Under the pieces are notes generated by a model. That model searched no databases, was not told where the DNA came from, and worked only from the letters and a program-made list of their open reading frames with translations. Positions 1 through 7,929 of a DNA stretch of 14,216 nt are shown piece after piece. Location: assembly GCF_040392825.1 (NCBI RefSeq), contig NZ_JBEBVH010000087.1, forward strand, positions 1-14,216, given 5' to 3'. Source of the DNA: Pseudopedobacter sp040392825 (GTDB lineage Bacteria; Bacteroidota; Bacteroidia; Sphingobacteriales; Sphingobacteriaceae). The position numbers and the translations under genes were made by a program. Each line of letters opens with the position of its first letter. The stretch's first letter is position 1.

Positions 1-3000
1 GCTGTTCGGATTCTCGGGAGTCCACCTGTTCTCATAAGTTTGCAATTGGTTCATCCCTATACTGTTGTTGATGTTTCCTTCCAGATACATTCTGTTAGCA
101 TTCATCACATCATTACCGTAAGACCATTGGAAAAACACATTCAGCCCAAAGTTTTTATACCGGAAATTATTATTAAATCCTCCTATATGCACCGGCAATC
201 CTCTGCCTATAATAGTATTATCGTTAATATTAATAATTCCATCCCCATTTAAATCTCTATATTTAATGAAACCTGGTTGTATTGCATTTCTAGAGGAACC
301 ATTGGTGGGCACATTCTTCCTAAGGACATATTCTCCGCCAATAACATCAAAATCATCATAAGTATAAACTCCGTCCCATACCAAACCGTAAAACATTGCA
401 GAGGGTCCCCCTACCTGTGCCATATATAAGTTAACGGTATTGAAATTACTAGACCATCCTATCGGCGTCAGCAGCCTGTTTGCTTCGTCGGTAAGAGAAA
501 GTATTTTATTTCTGTTAAAACTGATATTAAAATCAGATGACCATGTAAAATGCTTTGTCTTTATATTATCCGTTGATAAAGAGAGTTCTAACCCTCTATT
601 ACTGATACTTCCTATATTCTTGTAGATATTGGTATATCCGGTAGAATAAGGTACAGGGGCGCTTAGCAATAAGTCATCTGTTACTTTATCATAAAAATCG
701 GCGGTCAACCTTATCCTGTTTTTTAAGAAAGCTAAATCTAAACCTATATCAAGTTGTCTTGTTGTTTCCCATTTCAAATCAGAGTTACCATATATACTAG
801 GGATTGCCGCTAATGTTGGACTTCCATTATTGAAAGAATAATGGGAACTATATGGCATTGTAATTTGTGAGAACCGGGTAAAATCACCAATTCTGTTATT
901 TCCTGTATAACCGAAACTAGTCCGCAATTTAGCATCTGTTAAAAAAGTAAAGTTATGCAAGAACCTCTCGTTCTTCATTTTCCATGCGAAGGCCGCAGAT
1001 GGGAAGTATGCCCATTTATTACCGTCTGAAAATTTACTGGAACCATCTGTTCTAAAGGTTAGTGTTAATAAATATTTACTTTTATAATTATAGTCTGCCC
1101 TTGCCAGATATGACATTAAAAAATTTTTATTGATTATTGCTGTATTTGCACTAACTGTCCCCTGATCAAGCCCACTTAATCCTAAATCTTCATTTGGCAA
1201 TTGTTCGCCAGCCAACCCAAACCGGCTATAATCATTTTGTTGCATCGTAAAACCTACAAGCCCAGTAAAAGAATGATGTTGTATTCTTTTACGGTATGTT
1301 AAGGTATTTTCATTTAGCCAGTTTCCCATCTGTACAAAATTGACCAGGCCATTAACTCCTTTTACACTTCCTGGTAATAAAGATGTTCCTCTGGAAGTTA
1401 AGGAGTTATAAAAACCTGCCTCGCGATAGGTTCTCTTTGATGCACCTCCTCTCGACCTAAACTCCAGGTCTTTATTGATCTTAAATGTCGCCGATGCATT
1501 TATTAACAAGTTATTCTTTCTGGTTTCCCTTAATGTATTATTAAGATCTATTATCGGATTTGTGGTTGTTATAGCTGATTCGGGATCTATGATTTCGTCA
1601 AAAAACATACTATCGTCTATACCTGATGTAGGTCTGAATGCCCATGCTCTAAAAAGCGTGTAACTGCTATATGTTGCAGTCTCTGGGGAAGAAGATACAT
1701 CTCCAAAGTCTTTATCCTGACTATAATTTATTCCTAAAAAATACTTTGCATTCTTGGTGTCGTGGTTAAGATTTAGTCTTCCCTGAATTCTGTCGTAGCC
1801 TGTTTTTATAATTGGTCCTTGTTGATTGACATAAGAAAAAGAACTAAGAAATCTGGTTTTTCCTCCTCCCGAAAGGGTTAAAGAATGGTTATGATAAAAT
1901 CCATCTCTAAATAAATGGTCTTGCCAATCTATTCCGGGTATATTTCGATAATCTTCTACAGTTCTTCCTCTATTAGCCAGATATAAAACATCAGCAGCCT
2001 GAGCATTTGCTTCATATTGATATTTAACAAATTCATAAGGCTCCATTAATTCCAAACGATTGGTTACTCTTTGAAAACCAATATTATTATTATAAGAAAC
2101 ATTGGTTTTATTGTCTCCTTCACTCTGTTTAGTTTCTATTACAATAACGCCATTTGCTCCTCTCGAGCCATAAATAGCCGTAGCTGATGCATCCTTAAGA
2201 ACATTCATAGTTTTGATGTCTTCTGGATTAATGCTCATAAGACTGGCATCTTCTAAAGGGAAACCATCGATAACATATAAAGGAGAGTTGCTTTGCGTTA
2301 AGGAATTTCCTCCTCGTATGACGATATTCATTTCTGAACCTGGCTGGCCGTCATTAGCAGATACCTGCACTCCAGCAATTCTCCCTGCCAGTGCCTGATC
2401 TACCGAAAGTACCGGAGCTTTCTGCAAATCCTCGATTTTCACTTCTGATACTGAACCAGTTACATCGCCACGCTTTACCTCTCCATAGCCAATAACTACT
2501 ACCTGACTCAAGTTAGAAGCCTCGGGTTTAAGTGAAATATTAATTACTGTATTTCCTGATATTTGTTTCTCCTGCACAGCAAAGCCGATATAAGAAAACT
2601 GAAGAACGGCATCAACATTCGGAACATTTATTTTATAATTACCATTATAATCTGAAATAGTTCCAACAGACGTTCCGTTTACCCTCACACTCACTCCTGC
2701 CAGAGGCTCTCCCTTTTCATCTGTTACTTTACCCACTATGCCTATATTTTTTGGAGGTTGATTATCCACTATCTTTTTCTTCACAGAAATTGTAGTTGCA
2801 TTTATTTTATAGGTAAGCGGTTGATTTAGGAAACATTTTTCCAAAACCTGCTGAATGGGTTCAGCTTTGGCGTATATATTCACCCGTTTTGCCTGGTTCA
2901 AGTCTTCCAGTTTGTACACAAAGTCGTACCCTGTTTGTTTTCTGATGATGTTAAATACATCTTTCAGATTTGCGTTTTTGACATTGATATCTACTTTTTG

Positions 3001-3132
3001 AGCATATATTGCCGCATTGGTTTGTAGTATCATTGCCGAAAGGAAAAGGAATATCAGTTTCATCCTCAGCAAAATTCTATAAGACATGCCACTATCCGGA
3101 ATGGATAGCTTTACGATATTTTTTTTATACAT
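1..3132 (-). CDS. SusC/RagA-family TonB-linked outer-membrane transporter with STN domain (3' end outside window)
   Basis: This gene encodes an outer-membrane active transporter that imports a glycan or other large nutrient using TonB energy, normally paired with a SusD-like surface lipoprotein. Translating from the ATG at 3132 gives 1044 codons that reach base 1, and every row I checked across the gene was open in this frame. About 23 basic residues precede a hydrophobic signal peptide (about residues 24-44, ending IYAQ). An STN domain follows (about 48-118), then a carboxypeptidase-regulatory-like beta domain (about 131-205), the linker VVVIGYGEVKR (211-221), a plug domain (about 222-335, with PLYVIDGFPLED and IYGSRGANGV) and the beta-barrel. 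The last residues in the window, RWTPENPN, match the motif seen near the C-terminus of SusC proteins, so probably only about 100 residues are missing. The STN domain plus the upstream sigma/FecR pair indicates signal-transducing control. Substrate cannot be told. An alternative start is Met24 at 3063. Confidence 0.95.
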   Translation of the reverse strand, partial: MYKKNIVKLSIPDSGMSYRILLRMKLIFLFLSAMILQTNAAIYAQKVDINVKNANLKDVFNIIRKQTGYDFVYKLEDLNQAKRVNIYAKAEPIQQVLEKCFLNQPLTYKINATTISVKKKIVDNQPPKNIGIVGKVTDEKGEPLAGVSVRVNGTSVGTISDYNGNYKINVPNVDAVLQFSYIGFAVQEKQISGNTVINISLKPEASNLSQVVVIGYGEVKRGDVTGSVSEVKIEDLQKAPVLSVDQALAGRIAGVQVSANDGQPGSEMNIVIRGGNSLTQSNSPLYVIDGFPLEDASLMSINPEDIKTMNVLKDASATAIYGSRGANGVIVIETKQSEGDNKTNVSYNNNIGFQRVTNRLELMEPYEFVKYQYEANAQAADVLYLANRGRTVEDYRNIPGIDWQDHLFRDGFYHNHSLTLSGGGKTRFLSSFSYVNQQGPIIKTGYDRIQGRLNLNHDTKNAKYFLGINYSQDKDFGDVSSSPETATYSSYTLFRAWAFRPTSGIDDSMFFDEIIDPESAITTTNPIIDLNNTLRETRKNNLLINASATFKINKDLEFRSRGGASKRTYREAGFYNSLTSRGTSLLPGSVKGVNGLVNFVQMGNWLNENTLTYRKRIQHHSFTGLVGFTMQQNDYSRFGLAGEQLPNEDLGLSGLDQGTVSANTAIINKNFLMSYLARADYNYKSKYLLTLTFRTDGSSKFSDGNKWAYFPSAAFAWKMKNERFLHNFTFLTDAKLRTSFGYTGNNRIGDFTRFSQITMPYSSHYSFNNGSPTLAAIPSIYGNSDLKWETTRQLDIGLDLAFLKNRIRLTADFYDKVTDDLLLSAPVPYSTGYTNIYKNIGSISNRGLELSLSTDNIKTKHFTWSSDFNISFNRNKILSLTDEANRLLTPIGWSSNFNTVNLYMAQVGGPSAMFYGLVWDGVYTYDDFDVIGGEYVLRKNVPTNGSSRNAIQPGFIKYRDLNGDGIININDNTIIGRGLPVHIGGFNNNFRYKNFGLNVFFQWSYGNDVMNANRMYLEGNINNSIGMNQLQTYENRWTPENPNS

Positions 3133-3212
3133 TTGATTGATTAGGCTTATTTTTTAATAATTGTAATAGCATGCAATTGTAAGATTGACCTAATTGGGCT
3201 TTTACAGCTCAG
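3133..3212 (-). promoter_or_regulatory. Probable leader/promoter region of the SusC-like gene with an 8-bp direct repeat
   Basis: This AT-rich stretch separates the fecR-side hairpin from the transporter start. It holds the 8-mer AATTGTAA twice on the plus strand (3159-3166 and 3175-3182), start to start 16 bases; on the coding strand this reads TTACAATT twice. A looser inverted pair, ATTAGG near 3140 and CCTAAT near 3190, flanks it. In loci of this type the partner sigma factor usually drives the transporter gene from this gap. I infer that a promoter lies here, but I cannot assign -35 or -10 boxes, and short AT-rich repeats can occur by chance. Confidence 0.35.
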
Positions 3213-3241
3213 AACTTGAGGCATTCGCAGTGCCTCAGGTT
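3213..3241 (-). terminator. Hairpin between fecR and the SusC-like gene (possible terminator or attenuator)
   Basis: An 11-bp inverted repeat with one G-T mismatch (3213-3223 against 3231-3241, core TGAGGCA/TGCCTCA) encloses a 7-base loop just after the fecR stop codon. No run of T follows on the minus strand, so intrinsic termination would be weak. It could lower read-through from the regulatory genes into the transporter gene, or protect the fecR mRNA end. The structure is read directly; the role is inferred. Confidence 0.45.
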
Positions 3242-3266
3242 TCCTCCAGGCAATCCCGTTTGTATT

Positions 3267-4418
3267 CTAATTCGACATTACCACAACCCTCCTTCCATTT
3301 CCGGAGGCATCCCCCGGGACTATTTTAAATTTATAATCTCCCAAATCTTCCACAGATAGTAATAATTCCGACAAGTTCTTCGATCGTGAAAAAGTTCCGC
3401 TGATGCGTTTTGACTTAAGTTCGCCTTTATACTCTACATCTATGTCATACCACCTTTTAAGGTCGTTCATAAAGGCTACAACATCTATATCTTTAAAACT
3501 GAAATAACCTTCTTTCCAGGCTATGACATCTTCAGGATTAACTTCTGAAATCGCAACGGAATTATCTGGTTTAGAATAAGCAGCCTGCTCTCCAGGTTTT
3601 AGTACTTTAGCCAAAGCCTGAAAATGTACCTTCACGGCTCCTTCCAATAAAGTAGTTTTAACTAAATTCTCATCTTCGTAAGAGCGTACATTAAAGTGTG
3701 TCCCTAAGACCTCTATTGTTTGGTTTCTGGAAATAACTTTAAAAGGTTTGCGGCTTCCATCAGCCTTATTATCCTTTGCAATTTCAAAATAGGCCTCACC
3801 ATCCAGCTCGACTGTACGTTCGTCATCATGAAAACGGACAGGATATTTTAATTTCGACATAGAGTTGATCCAAACTTTGCTTCCATCAGGTAAATTGATC
3901 CGGAAACTTAAGCCCACAGGAGTTTCTATTGAGTTAAAGGCATTTATATTTTTCGCATCCGATGATGAATATGATAGTTCGGTACCCGACGACTTTGACA
4001 AAACAGCCCCTTCTTCTTCGATAGCGCTCCCTGATTGTATGTTACCAACATTGATTTTTCGCCCGTCAGAAAGCGTTAACACTACTTTGTCCTTAAGATT
4101 TTCCTGATTAGCCAATTGGTTTTGTTTGGAAACAGAAGGCTGTTGACCGTAACGATTGTTTAGCAAAAACAGACTGCCTAAAACCAAAAACACTATTGCT
4201 GCAGCAGCGGATATCCTGATATAGAACAAACGCTTGTGTCTGTCTATTGCTTTATTTATATTTTTAAAACCAAGGTAAAACTCTTCTTCAAGTTCTTGTT
4301 GACTTAATTCCTTTTTATCTTTGTTCAGATCTAAATACCACGATTCTACCAATGCCTTTTCTTCGGCATTGGCATCGCCTGAAAAATACTTGTGAAGTAA
4401 ATCTTCTTTCTGTTTCAT
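3267..4418 (-). CDS. FecR-family anti-sigma factor (FecR + DUF4974 domains)
   Basis: This 383-residue inner-membrane protein is expected to hold the neighbouring ECF sigma factor inactive and release it when the STN domain of the outer-membrane transporter signals. A cytoplasmic N-terminal segment (1-63) starts with the family-like KYFSGDANAEEK and would bind the sigma factor. One membrane helix follows (about 65-87, RISAAAAIVFLVLG). The periplasmic FecR domain (about 163-260) carries TPVGLSFRINLPDGSKVWIN, LDGEAYFEIA and VLGTHFNVRSY. The C-terminal DUF4974 domain (about 308-380) has the FKDIDVVAFMNDLKRWYDI pattern and should contact the STN domain. Its length is normal for Bacteroidota FecR proteins. 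It lies 72 bases after the sigma gene on the same strand, so they probably share a transcript. The start is ATG, without a Shine-Dalgarno match. Confidence 0.95.
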   Translation of the reverse strand: MKQKEDLLHKYFSGDANAEEKALVESWYLDLNKDKKELSQQELEEEFYLGFKNINKAIDRHKRLFYIRISAAAAIVFLVLGSLFLLNNRYGQQPSVSKQNQLANQENLKDKVVLTLSDGRKINVGNIQSGSAIEEEGAVLSKSSGTELSYSSSDAKNINAFNSIETPVGLSFRINLPDGSKVWINSMSKLKYPVRFHDDERTVELDGEAYFEIAKDNKADGSRKPFKVISRNQTIEVLGTHFNVRSYEDENLVKTTLLEGAVKVHFQALAKVLKPGEQAAYSKPDNSVAISEVNPEDVIAWKEGYFSFKDIDVVAFMNDLKRWYDIDVEYKGELKSKRISGTFSRSKNLSELLLSVEDLGDYKFKIVPGDASGNGRRVVVMSN

Positions 4419-4490
4419 CGAACTTATTTAGGCCTATTGGGGCGTTTATAATTCTATGACACGGCAAAAAGAGGAAGGGGGTATTGGAAA

Positions 4491-5057
4491 TTAAAAAAAA
4501 ATTGTAAAAATATGTGTTCCGAGTTTTACCCTAAGAATCCGTAATGCATTTCTAACCTGGGTTCTAACGGTTAGCGGACTGATATTCAATTCATCAGCAA
4601 TTTCCTGATGTGACATTTCCAGGTTTCTGCTCATCTCAAAAATCAATCTCATTTGTGGTGGGAGCAGTGCTACTTCCTGCTCAACTATTCTGATTAATTC
4701 TTTTTCCTGCAATTGACTTTCTATTAGATTTTCTCCTTTTTCAGAAAATTCCTGAATAGAAGCCATGTATTGCTCTCTGACTTTTGTGTCTCTAATGAAA
4801 TTTAAAATCCTGTTTCTTACGGAAGTATATAGATATGAAGATAGACTTGAGTGTATAATTATATTTTCCCTATTGTTCCAAATATGAATAAATAGGTTTT
4901 GAAGAATGTCCCGTACTTCTTCTTTACTCTGCAGCTTTCTATAAGCATGAGCATAAAGTAAGGAATAATACCGCTCGTAAATCTGATTAAAGGCATCTCT
5001 TTTTCCCTGTTGTAGCTGAGAAAGCAATTCTTCATCGCTTAATAAGTCTATTGGCAT
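4491..5057 (-). CDS. RNA polymerase ECF sigma-70 factor, FecI/Bacteroidota PUL type
   Basis: This 188-residue extracytoplasmic-function sigma factor should direct RNA polymerase to the promoter of the adjacent SusC-like gene when freed from FecR. Region 2 is seen at about 22-90, including ERYYSLLYAHAYRKL and the -10-recognising DILQNLFIHIW. A variable linker follows. Region 4 spans about 123-176, with LPPQMRLIFEMSR and a helix-turn-helix (EIADELNISPLTVRTQVRNAL) that would bind the -35 element. No anti-sigma or extra C-terminal domain is fused; the tail is short and hydrophobic (GTHIFTIFF). The gene is the first of the sigma-FecR-transporter series. It diverges from the DUF1016 gene across 231 bases that must carry its promoter, but I cannot place the boxes with confidence. 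Confidence 0.95.
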   Translation of the reverse strand: MPIDLLSDEELLSQLQQGKRDAFNQIYERYYSLLYAHAYRKLQSKEEVRDILQNLFIHIWNNRENIIIHSSLSSYLYTSVRNRILNFIRDTKVREQYMASIQEFSEKGENLIESQLQEKELIRIVEQEVALLPPQMRLIFEMSRNLEMSHQEIADELNISPLTVRTQVRNALRILRVKLGTHIFTIFF

Positions 5058-5288
5058 AGAGAGTTAATTTAAGTGTGCGCAGATTTACCTTAGGTCTAAG
5101 TTACTATTTTTCTGCAAATACAAAACTCCGGAATCTTATCTATCCTATGTGAAATGTTAACATGGGAGCTTATTAGCAACTAGGGTATATTAATCGCATA
5201 CATAGACAAGTTTCCTATATTGTTTGATTTCCAATGCGGATAACCTCTAAAAAAAGTATATTCGTATTCTAAGTTTTTAACTAAATAA
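5058..5288. promoter_or_regulatory. Divergent intergenic region between the sigma-factor gene and the DUF1016 gene
   Basis: This 231-base gap holds no supported gene and must contain the promoters of two diverging genes. I looked for the Bacteroidota -33 TTTG / -7 TAnnTTTG pattern. I found only partial matches: GTATTTGC on the minus strand near 5110-5120, and TATATTCG on the plus strand near 5258-5265 with no partner at normal spacing. An imperfect dyad (CTTAG, GT, CTAAG) lies at about 5089-5100 and might be an operator, but its arms are only five bases. Confidence 0.4.
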
Positions 5289-6329
5289 ATGACAAATATT
5301 TCTCTCAACGATTTATCAAAGAAGATTTCAAGCTTACTGAATGAAGCCCGGCAAAGCGTCTTTCAGGCAATAAACCACACTATGGTTCTGACTTATTTCG
5401 AAATCGGACGAATGATTGTTGAGGAAGAACAAAATGGAAAAGAAAGAGCTGATTACGGAAAGCAGTTATTGAAAAACCTTTCAAAACACCTTACTGCTGA
5501 ATTTGGAAAAGGATTTTCTCAAAGAAATTTAGAGCAAATGAGGCAATTTTATCTTGTTTATTCAAAAGCGCAGACACTGTCTGCGGAATTACCAATTTCC
5601 AAAAATGATACGACTTTGTCGGACGAATTCAAATTGAGCTGGTCGCATTATCTAAAATTGATGCGAATTGATGACGAATTGGAAAGGAAGTTCTATGAAA
5701 TTGAAGCATTTAAAAACAATTGGAGCTTAAGAGAACTAAATCGTCAATATGACTCTGCTCTATTCACCCGACTTGCTTTGAGTAAAGATAAAAATGAAAT
5801 TCTTAAACTTGCCGAGCAAGGCCAGGTAATCCAGAGACCACAAGATGCGATCAAAGATCCTTATATTTTAGAATTTATTGGACTTCCTGAACAGAATATT
5901 TATTCTGAAAGTGAGTTAGAACAAAAATTGATTGACAAACTTGAACATTTTCTTTTAGAACTTGGAACAGGTTTTACATTTGTTGCCAGACAAAACAGAA
6001 TAAGTTTTGATGATAAGCACTTTAGAATTGACCTGGTCTTTTACAATAGAATTTTAAGATGTTTTGTACTGATTGATTTAAAAGTTGGCGAACTAAAGCA
6101 TCAGGACATTGGACAAATGCAGATGTATGTGAACTATTACGACAGAAAAGTAAAACTTGATGATGAGAATAAAACAATCGGTATTATACTTTGTCAAAAT
6201 AAAAGTGAGGCTGTTGTTGAATTTACCCTTCCTGAAAATAACACACAAATCTTTGCGAGTAAGTATCTAACTGTGTTACCTAGCAAAGAAACACTAATAA
6301 AACTCATTGAAAGTGAAGATAAATCTTAA
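5289..6329 (+). CDS. DUF1016/YhcG-family PD-(D/E)XK nuclease-domain protein
   Basis: This 346-residue cytoplasmic protein has the two-part layout of the DUF1016 (YhcG) family. The helical N-terminal domain (about 12-165) includes YFEIGRMIVEEEQNGKERADYG, GFSQRNLEQMRQFY and LSWSHYLKLMRI. The C-terminal PD-(D/E)XK nuclease-like domain (about 185-335) keeps its likely catalytic core: D248 in FRIDLVFYN, then D263-L-K265 in VLIDLKVGEL, followed by HQDIGQMQMYVNYYDR. Length and motifs look complete, so it should be functional as a nucleic-acid-binding or cleaving protein. The family's biological role is poorly defined; members are often found near restriction-modification or mobile genes. None is next to it here: it stands alone between a nutrient-uptake regulator and a hydrolase gene. 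The start is ATG directly after an AAATAA leader. Recent gain by transfer is possible but not shown. Confidence 0.93.
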   Translation: MTNISLNDLSKKISSLLNEARQSVFQAINHTMVLTYFEIGRMIVEEEQNGKERADYGKQLLKNLSKHLTAEFGKGFSQRNLEQMRQFYLVYSKAQTLSAELPISKNDTTLSDEFKLSWSHYLKLMRIDDELERKFYEIEAFKNNWSLRELNRQYDSALFTRLALSKDKNEILKLAEQGQVIQRPQDAIKDPYILEFIGLPEQNIYSESELEQKLIDKLEHFLLELGTGFTFVARQNRISFDDKHFRIDLVFYNRILRCFVLIDLKVGELKHQDIGQMQMYVNYYDRKVKLDDENKTIGIILCQNKSEAVVEFTLPENNTQIFASKYLTVLPSKETLIKLIESEDKS

Positions 6330-6378
6330 CAAGTGGTAATATAACTGGTGTTGAAGTTTATCTTTTAATTCAGGATAT

Positions 6379-6412
6379 TATTCAGCAATCCCACAGAAGG
6401 GATTGCTGAATA
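6379..6412. terminator. Perfect 14-bp hairpin between convergent genes (bidirectional terminator candidate)
   Basis: Bases 6379-6392 (ending CAGCAATCCC) pair exactly with 6399-6412 (starting GGGATTGCTG) around a 6-base loop, ACAGAA. It lies between the stop codons of the nuclease gene and the convergent esterase gene, where a terminator for both is expected. Neither side has a proper T-run, so it is not a textbook intrinsic terminator; it may instead block read-through or stabilise both mRNA ends. Confidence 0.7.
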
Positions 6413-6433
6413 CAAATAACTCACGAATAATAA

Positions 6434-7825
6434 TTACCAACTATCCGTTCTAAACGGGGAAACCGGCAAACCTTTATCATTAAACAGATTAGGCATGGAA
6501 ATATCAGTAAATCCGAATCTAACGGCTACTGGCTTTTTCACATCTTTACTAAATACTATTAATTTATTTTTATCTATCTTATAGCTTGCTGGCACAAAGT
6601 TTTTGGAATCATCAGCAATAAAAAGATCTGTTATCTCTTTACCTTTTACCTGCAGTTTACCCTCCAGATAATCGAAGTCTATGATTATTTTGTTGCCCTC
6701 TATTTTATGATTTTTATAAACAGGAGATTTATAATCTGTAGCATTTTTACCGTAAACTTCTGTTAAAGCAATATTGGCAAGTCTTTGGGCCACCTCCTTT
6801 TTTCTGGTTGGGTGGATATTTTTAACATCCGGAACCAAATCGGTAATTACAGCCATCGCTGTTTTTGACACATTCAAAGTTTTCGCCTGCTGTTCTCTTA
6901 AAAAAGCTCCTTTTTGTTCGTTTGCCGGAGATTTATAATCATATGGTGCAATTTGTACATAATAGAACGGGAAATCAGATTTCCAAGCTTCTCTCCAGCT
7001 TTTTATCATGGTAGAAAAAAGTTTATTGTAACCACTATAGGTTCCAACGTTTGTTTCTCCCTGATACCAGAAAGCTCCTGCAATATTATAACCTGCCAAT
7101 GGATGTATCATCGCATTCCATAAAGTAGCGTATTCATGTGGTTTTCCTGTAGAAGGTTTATGTACCTTAGCATTATTCAACAGTTCCTGGTCTTTTTCTA
7201 TATATTTTGCAGGAGTCCAGAACTCTGCCGGCGTACCTCCCCAGCTGGAGTTAATTATACCAACCGGCACATTGAGTTCCCGGCTTAATTGCTTTGCTAT
7301 AAAGTAACCTATCGCGCTAAATCCATTTGCTGTTTCGGATGTACATTCTTTCCATGAATCGTAAATATTATCTTGCGGCGAAGCAGATGCAATATTGCTT
7401 ACCTGCAACAATCTTATTTTTGGATTATTGGCATTGGGTAATTCATCTATCATTTCCTGGAGCTTATTATATGAACTCCATTGCATGTTTGACTGGCCTG
7501 AACATAGCCAAACTTCTCCAATAAGAATATTTTTGATGGTTCTTCTGTTTCTACCGCTAATTACGGTAATTTCATAAGGCCCACCGGCTTCAGGCGTTTT
7601 TAACTTCGCATCAAAACGAGCATAACCAGTTGCCTTTACTTTGATAGAATCTTTTGACCAGGAGGGAATAATAAGAACCTGGCCACCTCTGTTTCCCCAA
7701 CCCCAGAAATTGACTTCTGCATTTCTCTGCAACACCATATTGTCGGAAAAAAAGGAAGGAAGATTTATTTGAGCAAACGATGCTGTTGATGCAAGCATCG
7801 CAAAGAATAAAAGAATATACTTCAT
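6434..7825 (-). CDS. Secreted sialate O-acetylesterase-like hydrolase (SASA domain)
   Basis: This 463-residue carbohydrate esterase of the SGNH-like SASA family removes O-acetyl groups from sialic acids or other acetylated sugars outside the cytoplasm. A signal peptide (1-19, cleaved after SFAQ) sends it to the periplasm or beyond. A beta-rich segment (about 20-100, FFSDNMVLQRNAEVNFWGW) is followed by the catalytic domain (about 101-355). The nucleophile is Ser112 in WLCSGQSNMQW. Family signatures INSSWGGTPAEFW (about 191-203) and FWYQGETNVG (252-261) follow, and the Asp333/His338 pair in DVKNIHPTRKKE completes the triad. A small C-terminal beta domain ends the protein. The length is normal for short Bacteroidota members. 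It may serve the glycan-uptake locus to its left, but the DUF1016 gene intervenes, so the link is an inference. The true substrate could be an acetylated plant or microbial polysaccharide. Confidence 0.93.
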   Translation of the reverse strand: MKYILLFFAMLASTASFAQINLPSFFSDNMVLQRNAEVNFWGWGNRGGQVLIIPSWSKDSIKVKATGYARFDAKLKTPEAGGPYEITVISGRNRRTIKNILIGEVWLCSGQSNMQWSSYNKLQEMIDELPNANNPKIRLLQVSNIASASPQDNIYDSWKECTSETANGFSAIGYFIAKQLSRELNVPVGIINSSWGGTPAEFWTPAKYIEKDQELLNNAKVHKPSTGKPHEYATLWNAMIHPLAGYNIAGAFWYQGETNVGTYSGYNKLFSTMIKSWREAWKSDFPFYYVQIAPYDYKSPANEQKGAFLREQQAKTLNVSKTAMAVITDLVPDVKNIHPTRKKEVAQRLANIALTEVYGKNATDYKSPVYKNHKIEGNKIIIDFDYLEGKLQVKGKEITDLFIADDSKNFVPASYKIDKNKLIVFSKDVKKPVAVRFGFTDISMPNLFNDKGLPVSPFRTDSW

Positions 7826-7929
7826 ACTTTTAATTTGGGTTTATGTTTGTTTGCAATTATAAAATGGTTAACAATATAGGAAATAGCCCTTGAAACGACA
7901 ATTGGTTATAATCTATGACTAATAAATTC

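Noticed and set aside
40..2398. Short plus-strand open frames of 60-70 codons opposite the SusC-like gene
   Set aside because: They lie antisense within one long, well-supported coding frame and show no domain, signal or leader of their own.
3061..3063. Met24 as the start of the SusC-like protein
   Set aside because: It would give a classical signal peptide, but Pedobacter-type SusC proteins usually carry a basic N-terminal extension like the one encoded from 3132. The longer start is preferred, not proven.
3865..4107. An 80-codon plus-strand frame inside fecR
   Set aside because: It is the antisense shadow of the FecR domain; its composition follows from the opposite strand's codons.
5089..5100. 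Imperfect dyad CTTAG-GT-CTAAG as an operator
   Set aside because: The arms are only five bases and such dyads are common by chance in AT-rich spacers; it is mentioned within the intergenic entry only.
5289..6329. DUF1016 gene as part of a complete restriction-modification or other defence cluster
   Set aside because: Both neighbours are identified and unrelated (an ECF sigma factor and a SASA esterase); no methylase, helicase or specificity gene is in the window.
6914..7577. Three plus-strand frames inside the esterase gene
   Set aside because: They are antisense to the intact SASA catalytic domain and overlap one another; none has recognisable features.
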